From: Candidatus Obscuribacterales bacterium
Lineage (GTDB): Bacteria; Cyanobacteriota; Vampirovibrionia; Obscuribacterales; Obscuribacteraceae
DNA: 58,110 nucleotides
Assembly: GCA_019745415.1 (NCBI GenBank)
Contig: JAIETF010000029.1
Span: forward strand, 1-58,110
Direction of reading: 5' to 3'
In this document: positions 1-6,993 of the stretch, in pieces
Layout: the number at the start of each line of letters is the position of its first letter
How positions within the stretch are numbered: position 1 is the stretch's first letter
Notes under the pieces: model-generated
The model's input: only the letters and a program-made list of their open reading frames with translations
Database searches by the model: none
What the model was told of the DNA's origin: nothing
Program-made: the position numbers and the translations under genes

Positions 1-497
1 TTCTCGGGATTGGTGGGCAGGTTGCGGTCGGCGATGGTCCAGTCGTCGATGGTCGACTTGACGACGAAGGTCCATTCCTCGGTGGCATACGGGCAAGAGT
101 GCCAGCGCGTCTCGTCGCGGTAGCAGGTCTTGCTGACGCGCTTGCCCTTGCTGTCGGTGTAGGAACAGTCATAGGGAACCGGGACCGTGTAGGGGTCGCA
201 GTCGTAGCAGTGCCGGCAGGGATTGGAGCCCTTGGTCTTGTAGCACTTGGTGACGATCTTGAGCGCCTGGGTTTCCCAGCCGCTCCAGGTTTCCTCGTAG
301 GTGACCTGGTTGTTGATTGCCACCTTGTAGCCGATGAATGCCGTCGCCGGGATGACCGCGAGGGACATGACGAGGCAGCCGATGAGCAACTCCTTCTTGT
401 CGATTTCGAACTGCGACTTGCGCCACAGCAGGAAATGTCGGGCGGCAAAACCCGAAGCCACGACAGTGAGGGCGCCCAGCAAGATAATCATGAACAT
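1..497 (-). CDS. Cys-rich two-TM membrane protein, partial
   Basis: The frame opens at ATG 497 and runs leftward off the window edge without a stop, so 165 residues are seen and the C-terminus is missing. The start is supported by AGGAG seven bases upstream. Residues 1-24 and about 37-58 are hydrophobic and should span the membrane. They are followed by a polar region with seven cysteines between residues 85 and 135 (including HCYDCD and SCPY), which suggests disulfides or a metal site. I do not recognise the family. GC-rich third positions and the strong ribosome site match the other orphan blocks of this window. Confidence 0.75.
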   Translation of the reverse strand, partial: MFMIILLGALTVVASGFAARHFLLWRKSQFEIDKKELLIGCLVMSLAVIPATAFIGYKVAINNQVTYEETWSGWETQALKIVTKCYKTKGSNPCRHCYDCDPYTVPVPYDCSYTDSKGKRVSKTCYRDETRWHSCPYATEEWTFVVKSTIDDWTIADRNLPTNPE

Positions 498-974
498 TTG
501 TCGCTCCTGATAGAAAGGTTGCTGAGTTTACAGACGTTGTGGCAAGCCACACCGTCTGCGGTGAGCCTTCAAGAGACGGATAAGCGATCTTCCTAAACAC
601 ACACAACCTCGCACATCGACCCACGGCGATGTGAAAGCGTTATAGCGATGGCATGTGTTATGGGAGAGGGCTTTTTCCGAGGGATTTTGTGGGTAGAGAA
701 GAACTTGAAACTAGACCTCTTTCAGATCAGATCTCAAAGCAAATATGGGAATAACACCATGCACGACAGCTCTCTTGGAGTAGCGAGGCTAGCGGGTTCT
801 CTAATGTTTGTGACAGATACAAATAAGTGGTGATACTCGCGTCTCTGTATTCGAGCTTGCAGAGCTAGCAATAGGCTCTGCTTCAATCTGAGAAAGGCAA
901 TGTATAGATTGGAGGGAGAGTGGAGTAAGAGTGGTATACCGCTTCTGGCTGCCAAAAGCGCCGGCATTAGAAAT

Positions 975-1034
975 GCGCTACAACGCAATAGAAAGCACTA
1001 CAAAGCATCAGAAAGCGCGACAAAAGAGCAAAAG
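975..1034. repeat. Imperfect 20-bp tandem repeat, three units
   Basis: Three imperfect 20-base units follow each other: GCGCTACAACGCAATAGAAA, GCACTACAAAGCATCAGAAA and GCGCGACAAAAGAGCAAAAG. The first two differ at four positions and the third is more diverged. It lies in an AT-rich intergenic stretch. Function unknown; candidate protein-binding array or decayed sequence. Confidence 0.6.
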
Positions 1035-1099
1035 AGAAGAGCAATGCAAGGCTGCACAAGAAGCAAATAGATTCAGCGATCTAGTTTAGACAACCAAAT

Positions 1100-1134
1100 T
1101 AAACACTCTAAGTAGACACTCTAATTAGACACAT
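1100..1134. repeat. 13-bp tandem repeat, 2.7 units
   Basis: Units TAAACACTCTAAG and TAGACACTCTAAT are followed by a partial TAGACACAT. A related TTTAGACAACC precedes them. It lies 65 bp after the 20-bp array. Iteron-like in form, but no replication gene is nearby. Confidence 0.55.
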
Positions 1135-1543
1135 ATGTTCGACAGAGAGATAGGTCCAATCATCTGCCATAAAGTCTGTAAGTGAAGCCATTCGGTAAAT
1201 CAGACAAGCAGAGCCAATTGACCAGACTGGTGATAAAGGCAAAACAATTACAACACCCTCTCTTGACTCTAACGCCCGCCGCTGTCAGTCCTAAAGTTTC
1301 GCACAAGCGCTTCTACTTCTCCTTTGTCTTTAGTGCCTTGGTTTCAATAGAGAAAAGACTGAGCATAAACTAGTGACCATGCTGCTTTGAGATATTATGA
1401 TTGATCGGCAAATTTTGGCGGCTCAATTGGCGGCTCTTTCTAATTGCATATTGCTGCAGCAGAGTTTCCAGTGCCCATTCCTGTTTGTCAGACATGCAAT
1501 TTCTGAAACCTGTAAGTCCATCTAAATTAGCTCTCTTCGCTTT

Positions 1544-1560
1544 TACTATTTTCTATAGCA
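1544..1560. repeat. Block-end palindrome, copy 1
   Basis: TACTA-TTTTCTA-TAGCA, one mismatch in the arms and a 7-base spacer. It lies just beyond the terminator (1571-1620) of the leftward operon 5381-1633. Member of the nine-copy TACTA-N7-TAGTA family described in the findings. Confidence 0.75.
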
Positions 1561-1570
1561 CTCGAAGGGA

Positions 1571-1620
1571 AACAAAAAATTTCGGAGGCGAGATTGTGGT
1601 TTGCACCAAACAATCTCGCC
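1571..1620 (-). terminator. Intrinsic terminator of the 5381-1633 operon
   Basis: Stem GGCGAGATTG (1587-1596) pairs with CAATCTCGCC (1611-1620). Read on the minus strand it is followed by a run of six T (complement of the A-rich stretch at 1571-1579). It ends the leftward operon just after the gene at 1633-1839. Confidence 0.85.
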
Positions 1621-1632
1621 TGCCGAACAGCC

Positions 1633-1839
1633 TCAGAAGAGAAGCATCAAACCGCAGGGTGCCAGAAACGACGTGGCGAAGATGGCTGCGCCTCTCCAGG
1701 TTTGCAGTTTGAACAGGATGCCGAGGAAGGCGAGCGCGAAGATGACGCTCGCCACAACCGGCAGATGCTGAGCCAGACCGAAGAGAGCCAGCCCAGCCAG
1801 TACTGTCAGAGCGACGAAGAACTCGATGATGTAGAGCAT
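1633..1839 (-). CDS. Small two-TM membrane protein
   Basis: A 68-residue protein made almost wholly of two hydrophobic segments (about residues 2-22 and 28-45), with a short polar link and a third weaker hydrophobic tail, so an integral membrane protein is likely. The start at 1839 is preceded by CAGGGTAA and lies 10 bases after the stop of the upstream gene, which implies translation from the same transcript. It is the last gene of the leftward operon and sits directly before the terminator at 1571-1620. No family recognised and no function inferred. Confidence 0.7.
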   Translation of the reverse strand: MLYIIEFFVALTVLAGLALFGLAQHLPVVASVIFALAFLGILFKLQTWRGAAIFATSFLAPCGLMLLF

Positions 1840-1849
1840 TTACCCTGCT

Positions 1850-2359
1850 TTAGTTGTCGTTGAGGAGACCGTCCTGAGCGAGTTGCGCCGCCTGTGCCAG
1901 GTAAGGCAGGCAGTGCGCTCCGCGCAGGATGCGGCAGGAAGTGACGCCGCGCACAGCGAAGACCGGCTTGAGGCGCTCGGCATAAGCCGATACCACCATC
2001 GCCGCTTGGTTGACGAGCTGGGCAGCCTTGCCGGGCTTGTCGTGCAGCTCTTCGACAGCTTCGCTGAGCGCCTTGCCGGCTTCGGCATCCACGTCCATCT
2101 TGGCGAAGGCGTGGTCGGCGAAGGAGAAGGGACGCTCGGCGTGCACCAGGGCGAAGGCGGTCACAGCCGTCTCGATGCCCTGATGCACGGCGGCGAAGCC
2201 TTCTTGGTCACCCTGGTCGTAGGCCGACTGCTGCTGTTGCAGCAGTTGCAGCGCGACGCAGATGGCATTGCGAGCAATCCGATCGAGCTGGTCACCCGAC
2301 TTGCTCGCGATGAAACCCGCGAAGGCGGCTTGCATTGCATTCGTGTTGGAAGCAGTCAT
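1850..2359 (-). CDS. Orphan alpha-helical protein
   Basis: A 169-residue protein rich in Ala, Gln and Val, predicted mostly helical and soluble, with no signal peptide. The start at 2359 has AAGGAA spaced six to seven bases upstream. It contains Gln-rich LLQQQQSAYDQG near residue 40 and a single pair of cysteines near residue 145. It lies between the duplicated-domain protein (2466-3023) and the small membrane protein (1633-1839) in the same leftward operon. No family recognised. Confidence 0.75.
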   Translation of the reverse strand: MTASNTNAMQAAFAGFIASKSGDQLDRIARNAICVALQLLQQQQSAYDQGDQEGFAAVHQGIETAVTAFALVHAERPFSFADHAFAKMDVDAEAGKALSEAVEELHDKPGKAAQLVNQAAMVVSAYAERLKPVFAVRGVTSCRILRGAHCLPYLAQAAQLAQDGLLNDN

Positions 2360-2465
2360 GTTCAGTTCCTTCTTTTGGCTGGCTTCTATAGAAAGAAAAT
2401 GAGGAGCCGGGCGAACCCGACCCCTCCAGGCTAGACGGCTTGCACCGTCAAGCTAGCGCCGGTGA

Positions 2466-3023
2466 TCAGACCGACATCAGCTCCATCTCGGGACGGCCCA
2501 TGAGGCTGCCGGGCTTGTAGAAGACCTTGGCGTGCAGGCCGCCGTTGCCGTCGACGAGACGGTACTGCAGCGGGCTCTCTTCCGAGGCGACCAGGTCCCA
2601 GCCGGAGGGCAGCTCGTATTCGCTGGTCTGCAGCTCGCCGACGGCGCCGGTGGGGCGCAGACCGCGCTCGACCAGCTCGCCGATCTGCCTGCCGTGCCAG
2701 ACGGTGTCGGGCAGGAAGACGGTGCGCGCCTCGAGGTTCTCGATGAGCATCTCGGGGCGACCGGCCTGGCTGCCGGGCTTGTAGAAGAGACGGGCGCGCA
2801 CGCGGCCGACGTTGTCGACGAGGATGCGCTGGAAGTAGCTCACGCCCGATTCGGCGATGCACCAGCCTTCCGGCAGCTCGTATTCGCTGACCTGGTAGTC
2901 GCCGACCTTGCCGGTGGGCTTCAGGCCCATGGCGAGCAGGTCGTTGACCGAGCCGTTGTGCCAGATGTGATCGGGCATCATGTAGAGACCGGTGGCGATG
3001 ACCTTGAGTTCCGACTTCTTCAT
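2466..3023 (-). CDS. Orphan protein with two tandem ~80-residue repeats
   Basis: A 185-residue soluble protein built from two copies of one module, about residues 9-92 and 98-181. Each copy runs: W-H motif (DHIWHNG / DTVWHGR), then GLKPTGKVG / GLRPTGAVG, then SEYELPEGW / SEYELPSGW, then FYKPGSQAGRPEM / FYKPGSLMGRPEM. That spacing shows an internal tandem duplication. The start at 3023 is preceded by AAGGAACA. It is cotranscribed with the SLOG-like gene at 3151-4098. I do not recognise the repeat; the conserved Trp, His and Gly-Arg-Pro-Glu suggest a small beta-rich ligand or protein-binding fold. Confidence 0.8.
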   Translation of the reverse strand: MKKSELKVIATGLYMMPDHIWHNGSVNDLLAMGLKPTGKVGDYQVSEYELPEGWCIAESGVSYFQRILVDNVGRVRARLFYKPGSQAGRPEMLIENLEARTVFLPDTVWHGRQIGELVERGLRPTGAVGELQTSEYELPSGWDLVASEESPLQYRLVDGNGGLHAKVFYKPGSLMGRPEMELMSV

Positions 3024-3150
3024 GCTGTGTTCCTTTTCTTCAGGATGAGGTTTGATTGAGACTGTGCGGAGCGCACACTTACAGATGAGTGCGCGCCCCG
3101 CTTTCTTAGGTGACCTTCAGAGAGCACCGGTACCAGACCGGTGGTGAAGA

Positions 3151-4098
3151 TCAGGCCTCGACCACGTCGGTGAGGTAGCCGCGCTCGACGAGGACGGCGC
3201 GCAGGGCGTCGGCATCGTTGAGCGGCAGGATGCTGACCTGGTTCGGCTTGACGCCGGCCAGCACTTCCTTGCAGGCGTCGTGCACCTTCTTGACGGCGGC
3301 ATCGACTTCGGCGGCGTCGCGGCCCTTGCCGAGCTGCTTGGCCTTGAACTCGGCGCAGGTGGCCGACCAGTCGCCGTCGCGGTACGCCTTGATGAAGGCG
3401 TCGGTCTCGCGCAGCGAGCCCTCCACCACCATGACGTGGAAGCCGCGCTTGAGGGCGCCGTAGATCTCGTCACGGGTGATGTCGCCGCCGTTGAGGAAGA
3501 TCATGCCGGCCTTCCACTCCTGCTCGACCAGCGACTCCATGAAGGTGAAGTAGTCGGGCACATCGAGGTCCCAGGCACCGGCGTTGACCGCGGCGCTCTC
3601 CTGCACCACGACCAATCCGTGGGCGCGCAGGTCGAGACCCTGGTCGCCGACCGAGAGGCCGGGGAACTGGCGCTGGGCGTAGAGGTCGTCGGTGCGCGGC
3701 GTCGTCGACAGGGCGATGACCGGGTAGTGCATGGCCAGCACGCCGGGCACCGAGGTGACCATGTCGTCGAGCATGGTGCCGTCGGCGGTGCGGTTCACCG
3801 TGCCGCCGGAGAAGACCACGCAGGAGAGCTCCTTCTGCACCTTGCCGGCGGCGTCGGTCTGGCGACCGGCGGCGATGAAGTAGGGCAGCATGCCTTCCTG
3901 GGCTTCCTTGGTGAAGCCCTTGCAGCCGCCGCCGACGCGGATGATGGCCTTGGTGCGCGCCTGGGCGGCCTTGAGCTTGAAGGCCGGCGGCAGGGCTTCA
4001 CCGGGGTTCTTGACCGTGATCAGGGCACCACGCGCATCGGCGGCGAAGACGGGAGCGGCGACGGGGGCGAAGGTGGCGGTTTGGGTTTGTGCGTTCAT
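3151..4098 (-). CDS. SLOG/LSDAT-like Rossmann-type protein (paralog B)
   Basis: A 315-residue soluble protein. ATG 4098 was chosen because ACGAGGAAATCAA precedes it; the longer upstream frame lacks a ribosome site. Landmarks in order: GGGCKGF near residue 51, FSGGTVN near 95, and IFLNGGDITRDEIYGALKRG followed by VVEGSLRETD near 215-245. The same order (GGC, FGGTRM, NGGGVSE, VRGSGGTAD) occurs in the product of 4584-5381, so the two are diverged paralogs. The Gly-rich loops resemble the SLOG superfamily (LSDAT branch), proposed to bind nucleotide-derived ligands. The family assignment is an inference from motif pattern. Strongly GC-rich. Confidence 0.75.
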   Translation of the reverse strand: MNAQTQTATFAPVAAPVFAADARGALITVKNPGEALPPAFKLKAAQARTKAIIRVGGGCKGFTKEAQEGMLPYFIAAGRQTDAAGKVQKELSCVVFSGGTVNRTADGTMLDDMVTSVPGVLAMHYPVIALSTTPRTDDLYAQRQFPGLSVGDQGLDLRAHGLVVVQESAAVNAGAWDLDVPDYFTFMESLVEQEWKAGMIFLNGGDITRDEIYGALKRGFHVMVVEGSLRETDAFIKAYRDGDWSATCAEFKAKQLGKGRDAAEVDAAVKKVHDACKEVLAGVKPNQVSILPLNDADALRAVLVERGYLTDVVEA

Positions 4099-4163
4099 TT
4101 GATTTCCTCGTAAAGAGATTGGGTTGCTTGGTGTACTGGTTCGACTTCGACGATGAAGCCGAA

Positions 4164-4499
4164 TTACTTGTCGTTGGGCATGCCGGAAGAACCGGAGGTG
4201 CGACTGGGCTCGAACTTGAAGAACCAGTTGCCCTGAACCTGACGCTTCGACACGGTCCACTTGCCGGAACTCTGCGCGGTGCGCATGCGGGTTTCCACCG
4301 CAGTAGCCACGACTTCGCTGATGCCTTCCAGACAGACATCGGTGCTCTTGCCGGCACCGTGATGTTCCATCAGCCTGGCGAAGATGGTGCGCATGGCAGC
4401 CTCGACTTGACCATCCAGGACACGTTCGCGGTGCGCCAACATCTGTTCGATGTCGAACCCCTGCGCACCAATAGGGAAAGTTTCGCTTTCTGCGCTCAC
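4164..4499 (-). CDS. Orphan small protein between SLOG-like paralogs
   Basis: A 111-residue soluble protein. GTG 4499 is the best start: the sequence CGAGGTAAGTTA lies directly upstream, the same ribosome-site style used by its neighbours, whereas in-frame ATGs further upstream have none. The central part is predicted helical (QVEAAMRTIFARLMEHHGAGK), followed by a short basic strand region ending in a Ser/Pro-rich tail. It sits between the two SLOG-like genes in one leftward operon, so a shared role with them is plausible. No family recognised. Confidence 0.7.
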   Translation of the reverse strand: MSAESETFPIGAQGFDIEQMLAHRERVLDGQVEAAMRTIFARLMEHHGAGKSTDVCLEGISEVVATAVETRMRTAQSSGKWTVSKRQVQGNWFFKFEPSRTSGSSGMPNDK

Positions 4500-4583
4500 T
4501 AACTTACCTCGAAAGGTTGAGGTTGGAAAACCGGACTCGACTGTGAGCATCGAGCCGGGGTTTGGTTTCACCTAGAGCGACCA

Positions 4584-5381
4584 TCAGACGATGGCACCCA
4601 GCTCCAGGAGTTTGCCGCGCATGGATTCGACTGTGTTGTCGCACACATGCACATGCGGATGGGCTTTCAGGAAAGCCTCGTTGAGGGCGTATTTGTCCGC
4701 CGTTCCACCACTACCGCGCACCAGAAGGATGCGATAGAAGGGATTGGTGAGACCATTTTCCGCCCAGCAGAGAAGCTCTCTCTCACTGACGCCGCCTCCG
4801 TTGTAGACGGTGAGAAGACCGTCCCAGTTGTTAGCGGCGTGTGACTGGCAGATCTCGATGCAGCGTTTCCACTCAGCGTCCCAGTCGGCTTTCTTGTCGA
4901 CATTGGGTTGCAGGAGCAGCACCGAGTGTTGAGAGGGATGGATGATGGTGGCATAGGGGTCCTCCTCGCCGACCGACACGACAATGCCGTGGGCAGTCGT
5001 CTTCAGATGACCAGCCTTGACCACGACCCCGAGAACGCGCGCACCCGGACAGGTTTCGACCAGAGGCGGAAAAGCCTCGGTGATGCCGGGCACGACAACC
5101 TCGGGGTTGTCCTTGCGAATCATGCGGGTACCGCCGAAGAGGCAGAAGCCCGAGAAGCGCGGAGACTTGGGGTCATTTGGATCACCAGCCAGAGCCTCTC
5201 TAAATCTTTCGATCCCGGAATGGAATTCCGGCTTCATATTGCCGCAACCACCAGTGCCACGCAGCACGAAATGCCGTGTGTCACGGAAGAAGTTGGCAAA
5301 GAAGAGTTCGCACGACTGCCCGTCCGATTGCACGAAGAGGGTCGGCGAAGAATGCAGCCACTTAGCATCAGTGGTTTTCAT
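4584..5381 (-). CDS. SLOG/LSDAT-like Rossmann-type protein (paralog A)
   Basis: A 265-residue soluble protein, first main gene of the leftward operon. ATG 5381 is preceded by the strong site CAGGAGGGTCAT. Gly-rich loops occur in the order GTGGCGN (~40), LFGGTRM (~83), YNGGGVSERELLCW (~190) and LLVRGSGGTADKYALNEAF (~215-235). The last two resemble the ligand-binding loops of SLOG/LSDAT proteins, which are thought to sense or process nucleotide-derived molecules. The same loops occur in paralog B (3151-4098). A leader ORF (5368-5493) overlaps its start, suggesting translational coupling. Function beyond the fold guess is unknown. Confidence 0.75.
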   Translation of the reverse strand: MKTTDAKWLHSSPTLFVQSDGQSCELFFANFFRDTRHFVLRGTGGCGNMKPEFHSGIERFREALAGDPNDPKSPRFSGFCLFGGTRMIRKDNPEVVVPGITEAFPPLVETCPGARVLGVVVKAGHLKTTAHGIVVSVGEEDPYATIIHPSQHSVLLLQPNVDKKADWDAEWKRCIEICQSHAANNWDGLLTVYNGGGVSERELLCWAENGLTNPFYRILLVRGSGGTADKYALNEAFLKAHPHVHVCDNTVESMRGKLLELGAIV

Positions 5382-5493
5382 ATGACCCTCCTGTGTTAGG
5401 GGTTAAGGGGCGAGAATCGACAAATATTGCCGACAGTCGGGCTGACATCCGCCTTCCCGTGAGGGAGGCGAACGCTTTGGCAAAGCGCGTCAT
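5368..5493 (-). CDS. Putative 41-residue leader peptide
   Basis: A short frame starting at ATG 5493 with a near-perfect ribosome site (CGGAGGTACG just upstream). It encodes 41 residues with a basic N-terminal half (MTRFAKAFASLTGRRM) and ends at TGA 5368, 14 bases inside the next gene (start 5381) in another frame. Its coding part contains the hairpin formed by CGCCTTCCC/GGGAGGCG and a GCGCTTTG/CAAAGCG stem. This arrangement is typical of translationally coupled leader peptides, so its translation may control the SLOG-like operon. Whether a stable peptide is made is unknown. Confidence 0.45.
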   Translation of the reverse strand: MTRFAKAFASLTGRRMSARLSAIFVDSRPLTPNTGGSYENH

Positions 5494-6109
5494 CGTACCT
5501 CCGGGGGTTGGCGGAAGAATAACCAAATGCCCTCTGTAGCTCTCTGGACTGCAACCCGGCGACAGTGTCGCAGGATGAAATGCTTGATCGGAAGAGCTAG
5601 TTGAAGGTCTTGGTTATTTCCTGATGGAAAGAGAGTTAGAGAAGAACTAGAACCTAGTGGGTTTAATAGCCTCTAATCAAATGAAATAACTAGGCCTGAG
5701 TTGGCAGACCTTGCCCTTCAGTGGGGCAATCCGCAATGGCCTAGCTCACGGTAGCTAGCGCTAGTTGTCAAGCGCGTCAAGCTGAAGCAAAACCAAACTA
5801 GCTAAACGTGAATTTAGGTTGCAAAGAGACACCGCTAGCGCAGTCTCTCCTGATTCTGCAAAAGCTTGACCTATTCAACTTCTTCAATGTTCAGTATCTA
5901 GATAATTGAAAATCGCGACCGAGTGTAAGTGCTGATTACTTTGCATTTCAACGTCTTTCTTAAAGAAAACTTGGCTGATGACTAACTGCCAGATTTGGTA
6001 CCAAGGAATTACTCTTTCGCATCAACTCATCCCCGTTAAATCAGCAAAACGCACCAAAGTATCTAGGTTCTAATCGCTACCCTAAACCTCTTTGAGAGGA
6101 GAAACGAGT
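5494..6109. other. Divergent intergenic region with leader hairpins
   Basis: About 600 bp between the leftward SLOG-like operon and the rightward metallopeptidase gene. On the left side it can form hairpins (GCGACagtGTCGC near 5558-5570; TTGCCC/GGGCAA near 5710-5732), so a structured 5' leader of the leftward operon is likely. The right part (5760-6090) is AT-rich and should hold the promoter of the gene at 6110; no clear boxes are assigned. No gene seen. Confidence 0.4.
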
Positions 6110-6892
6110 ATGGCCTTGAAAGAAATTCTTCTAGAAAAGGTGCTCTGGCTCGGCAAACCTCCACCTACCCCTGCGCGTCGGTGGTATCACCTTGGCAGAA
6201 ACTGGCACCTAAGCAAGTATCGCCCCCACGGCATCCCAGTCAGAGAGCTGGCGGAACGCTCAACAGCGTCGCCTGAATTCAGGCAGGAATGCTCGGTTAT
6301 CCTGCAGACTGTGCCGGAAAATCTTCGCACTATGCTATCCGAGTTCGGATTAATGGTGCAGCCCACCTGGGACATCTACGAGACGCTGGAATTCAGCGAC
6401 TACCACGGTCCCCGTGGTCATGGCGATCGCTTCACCTGGCCACGAGTAAGCGGACTGTGCCGAGATAAAGGTCACGTAGTTGCTCTTTGCGAATACGTTG
6501 TCCTCGACGGACGAAGGCAGAAGGCTGAAAACCGGCAAGGCGTCTTCAACCACGAACTAGGCCACAGCTTTGATGCGGCGTGCGACTACATCTCGCAGAA
6601 AGAAGAGTTCCTCGCCCGGGTCAAAGTAGATGTTGAACGAATCCGCCAGGTTCTGTCACCGTCACACGCCACCGTACTGCACTATTTTTTGGCAGAAGCC
6701 CCGCAAGGACCGAGCGAGATTTTCGCAGAGTGCTTCGCAGCCTGCCTCGGTGTGTGCGCCGTCAAATATTGGACCGAGGACATGAAGTCCTGGTTCCCCA
6801 AGTCTTACGAGATGGTCGAGCGACTGGTCGCTCTGCCTCCCCATGAACTGAGAAAGCTCATGCGATCAGAAACCGCTCTTCCGCCTCAGTGA
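6110..6892 (+). CDS. Zinc metallopeptidase-like protein (HExxH)
   Basis: A 260-residue protein with the zinc-peptidase motif HELGH (in NHELGHSFDAACDY, about residues 151-164) and a downstream acidic region, GPSEIFAECFAA (~207), whose Glu could be the third zinc ligand. The pattern HELGHSFD plus a later E resembles the anthrax-lethal-factor-type (ATLF) fold. No signal peptide, so cytosolic action is likely. ATG 6110 was chosen because GAGAGGAGAAACGAG precedes it. It lies about 100 bp before the FtsH-like gene, so two proteases may be co-expressed. Substrate unknown. Confidence 0.75.
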   Translation: MALKEILLEKVLWLGKPPPTPARRWYHLGRNWHLSKYRPHGIPVRELAERSTASPEFRQECSVILQTVPENLRTMLSEFGLMVQPTWDIYETLEFSDYHGPRGHGDRFTWPRVSGLCRDKGHVVALCEYVVLDGRRQKAENRQGVFNHELGHSFDAACDYISQKEEFLARVKVDVERIRQVLSPSHATVLHYFLAEAPQGPSEIFAECFAACLGVCAVKYWTEDMKSWFPKSYEMVERLVALPPHELRKLMRSETALPPQ

Positions 6893-6993
6893 AGAGTCAT
6901 ATCAACCGTCCGACCCTAGCCGACTCAATGATGAGGCGCTGCCCTGCGCAGCCATGTCGGTAAAGCGGCGGACTAATTTTTGTGAGAGCGAAT

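Larger units (their letters stand above)
498..1543. other. AT-rich intergenic region without supported gene
   Basis: About 1 kb of AT-rich DNA between the start of the leftmost gene and the end of the next leftward operon. Short open frames exist (for example 648-833 and 1182-1373) but none has a convincing ribosome site, GC-rich third positions or recognisable protein character. It holds two short tandem repeat arrays (975-1034 and 1100-1134), annotated separately. The promoter of the leftmost gene should lie near 500-600, but I cannot point to clear -35/-10 boxes. Confidence 0.5.

Noticed and set aside
3280..4113. 277-residue plus-strand frame
   Set aside because: Antisense shadow of SLOG-like paralog B, no ribosome site.
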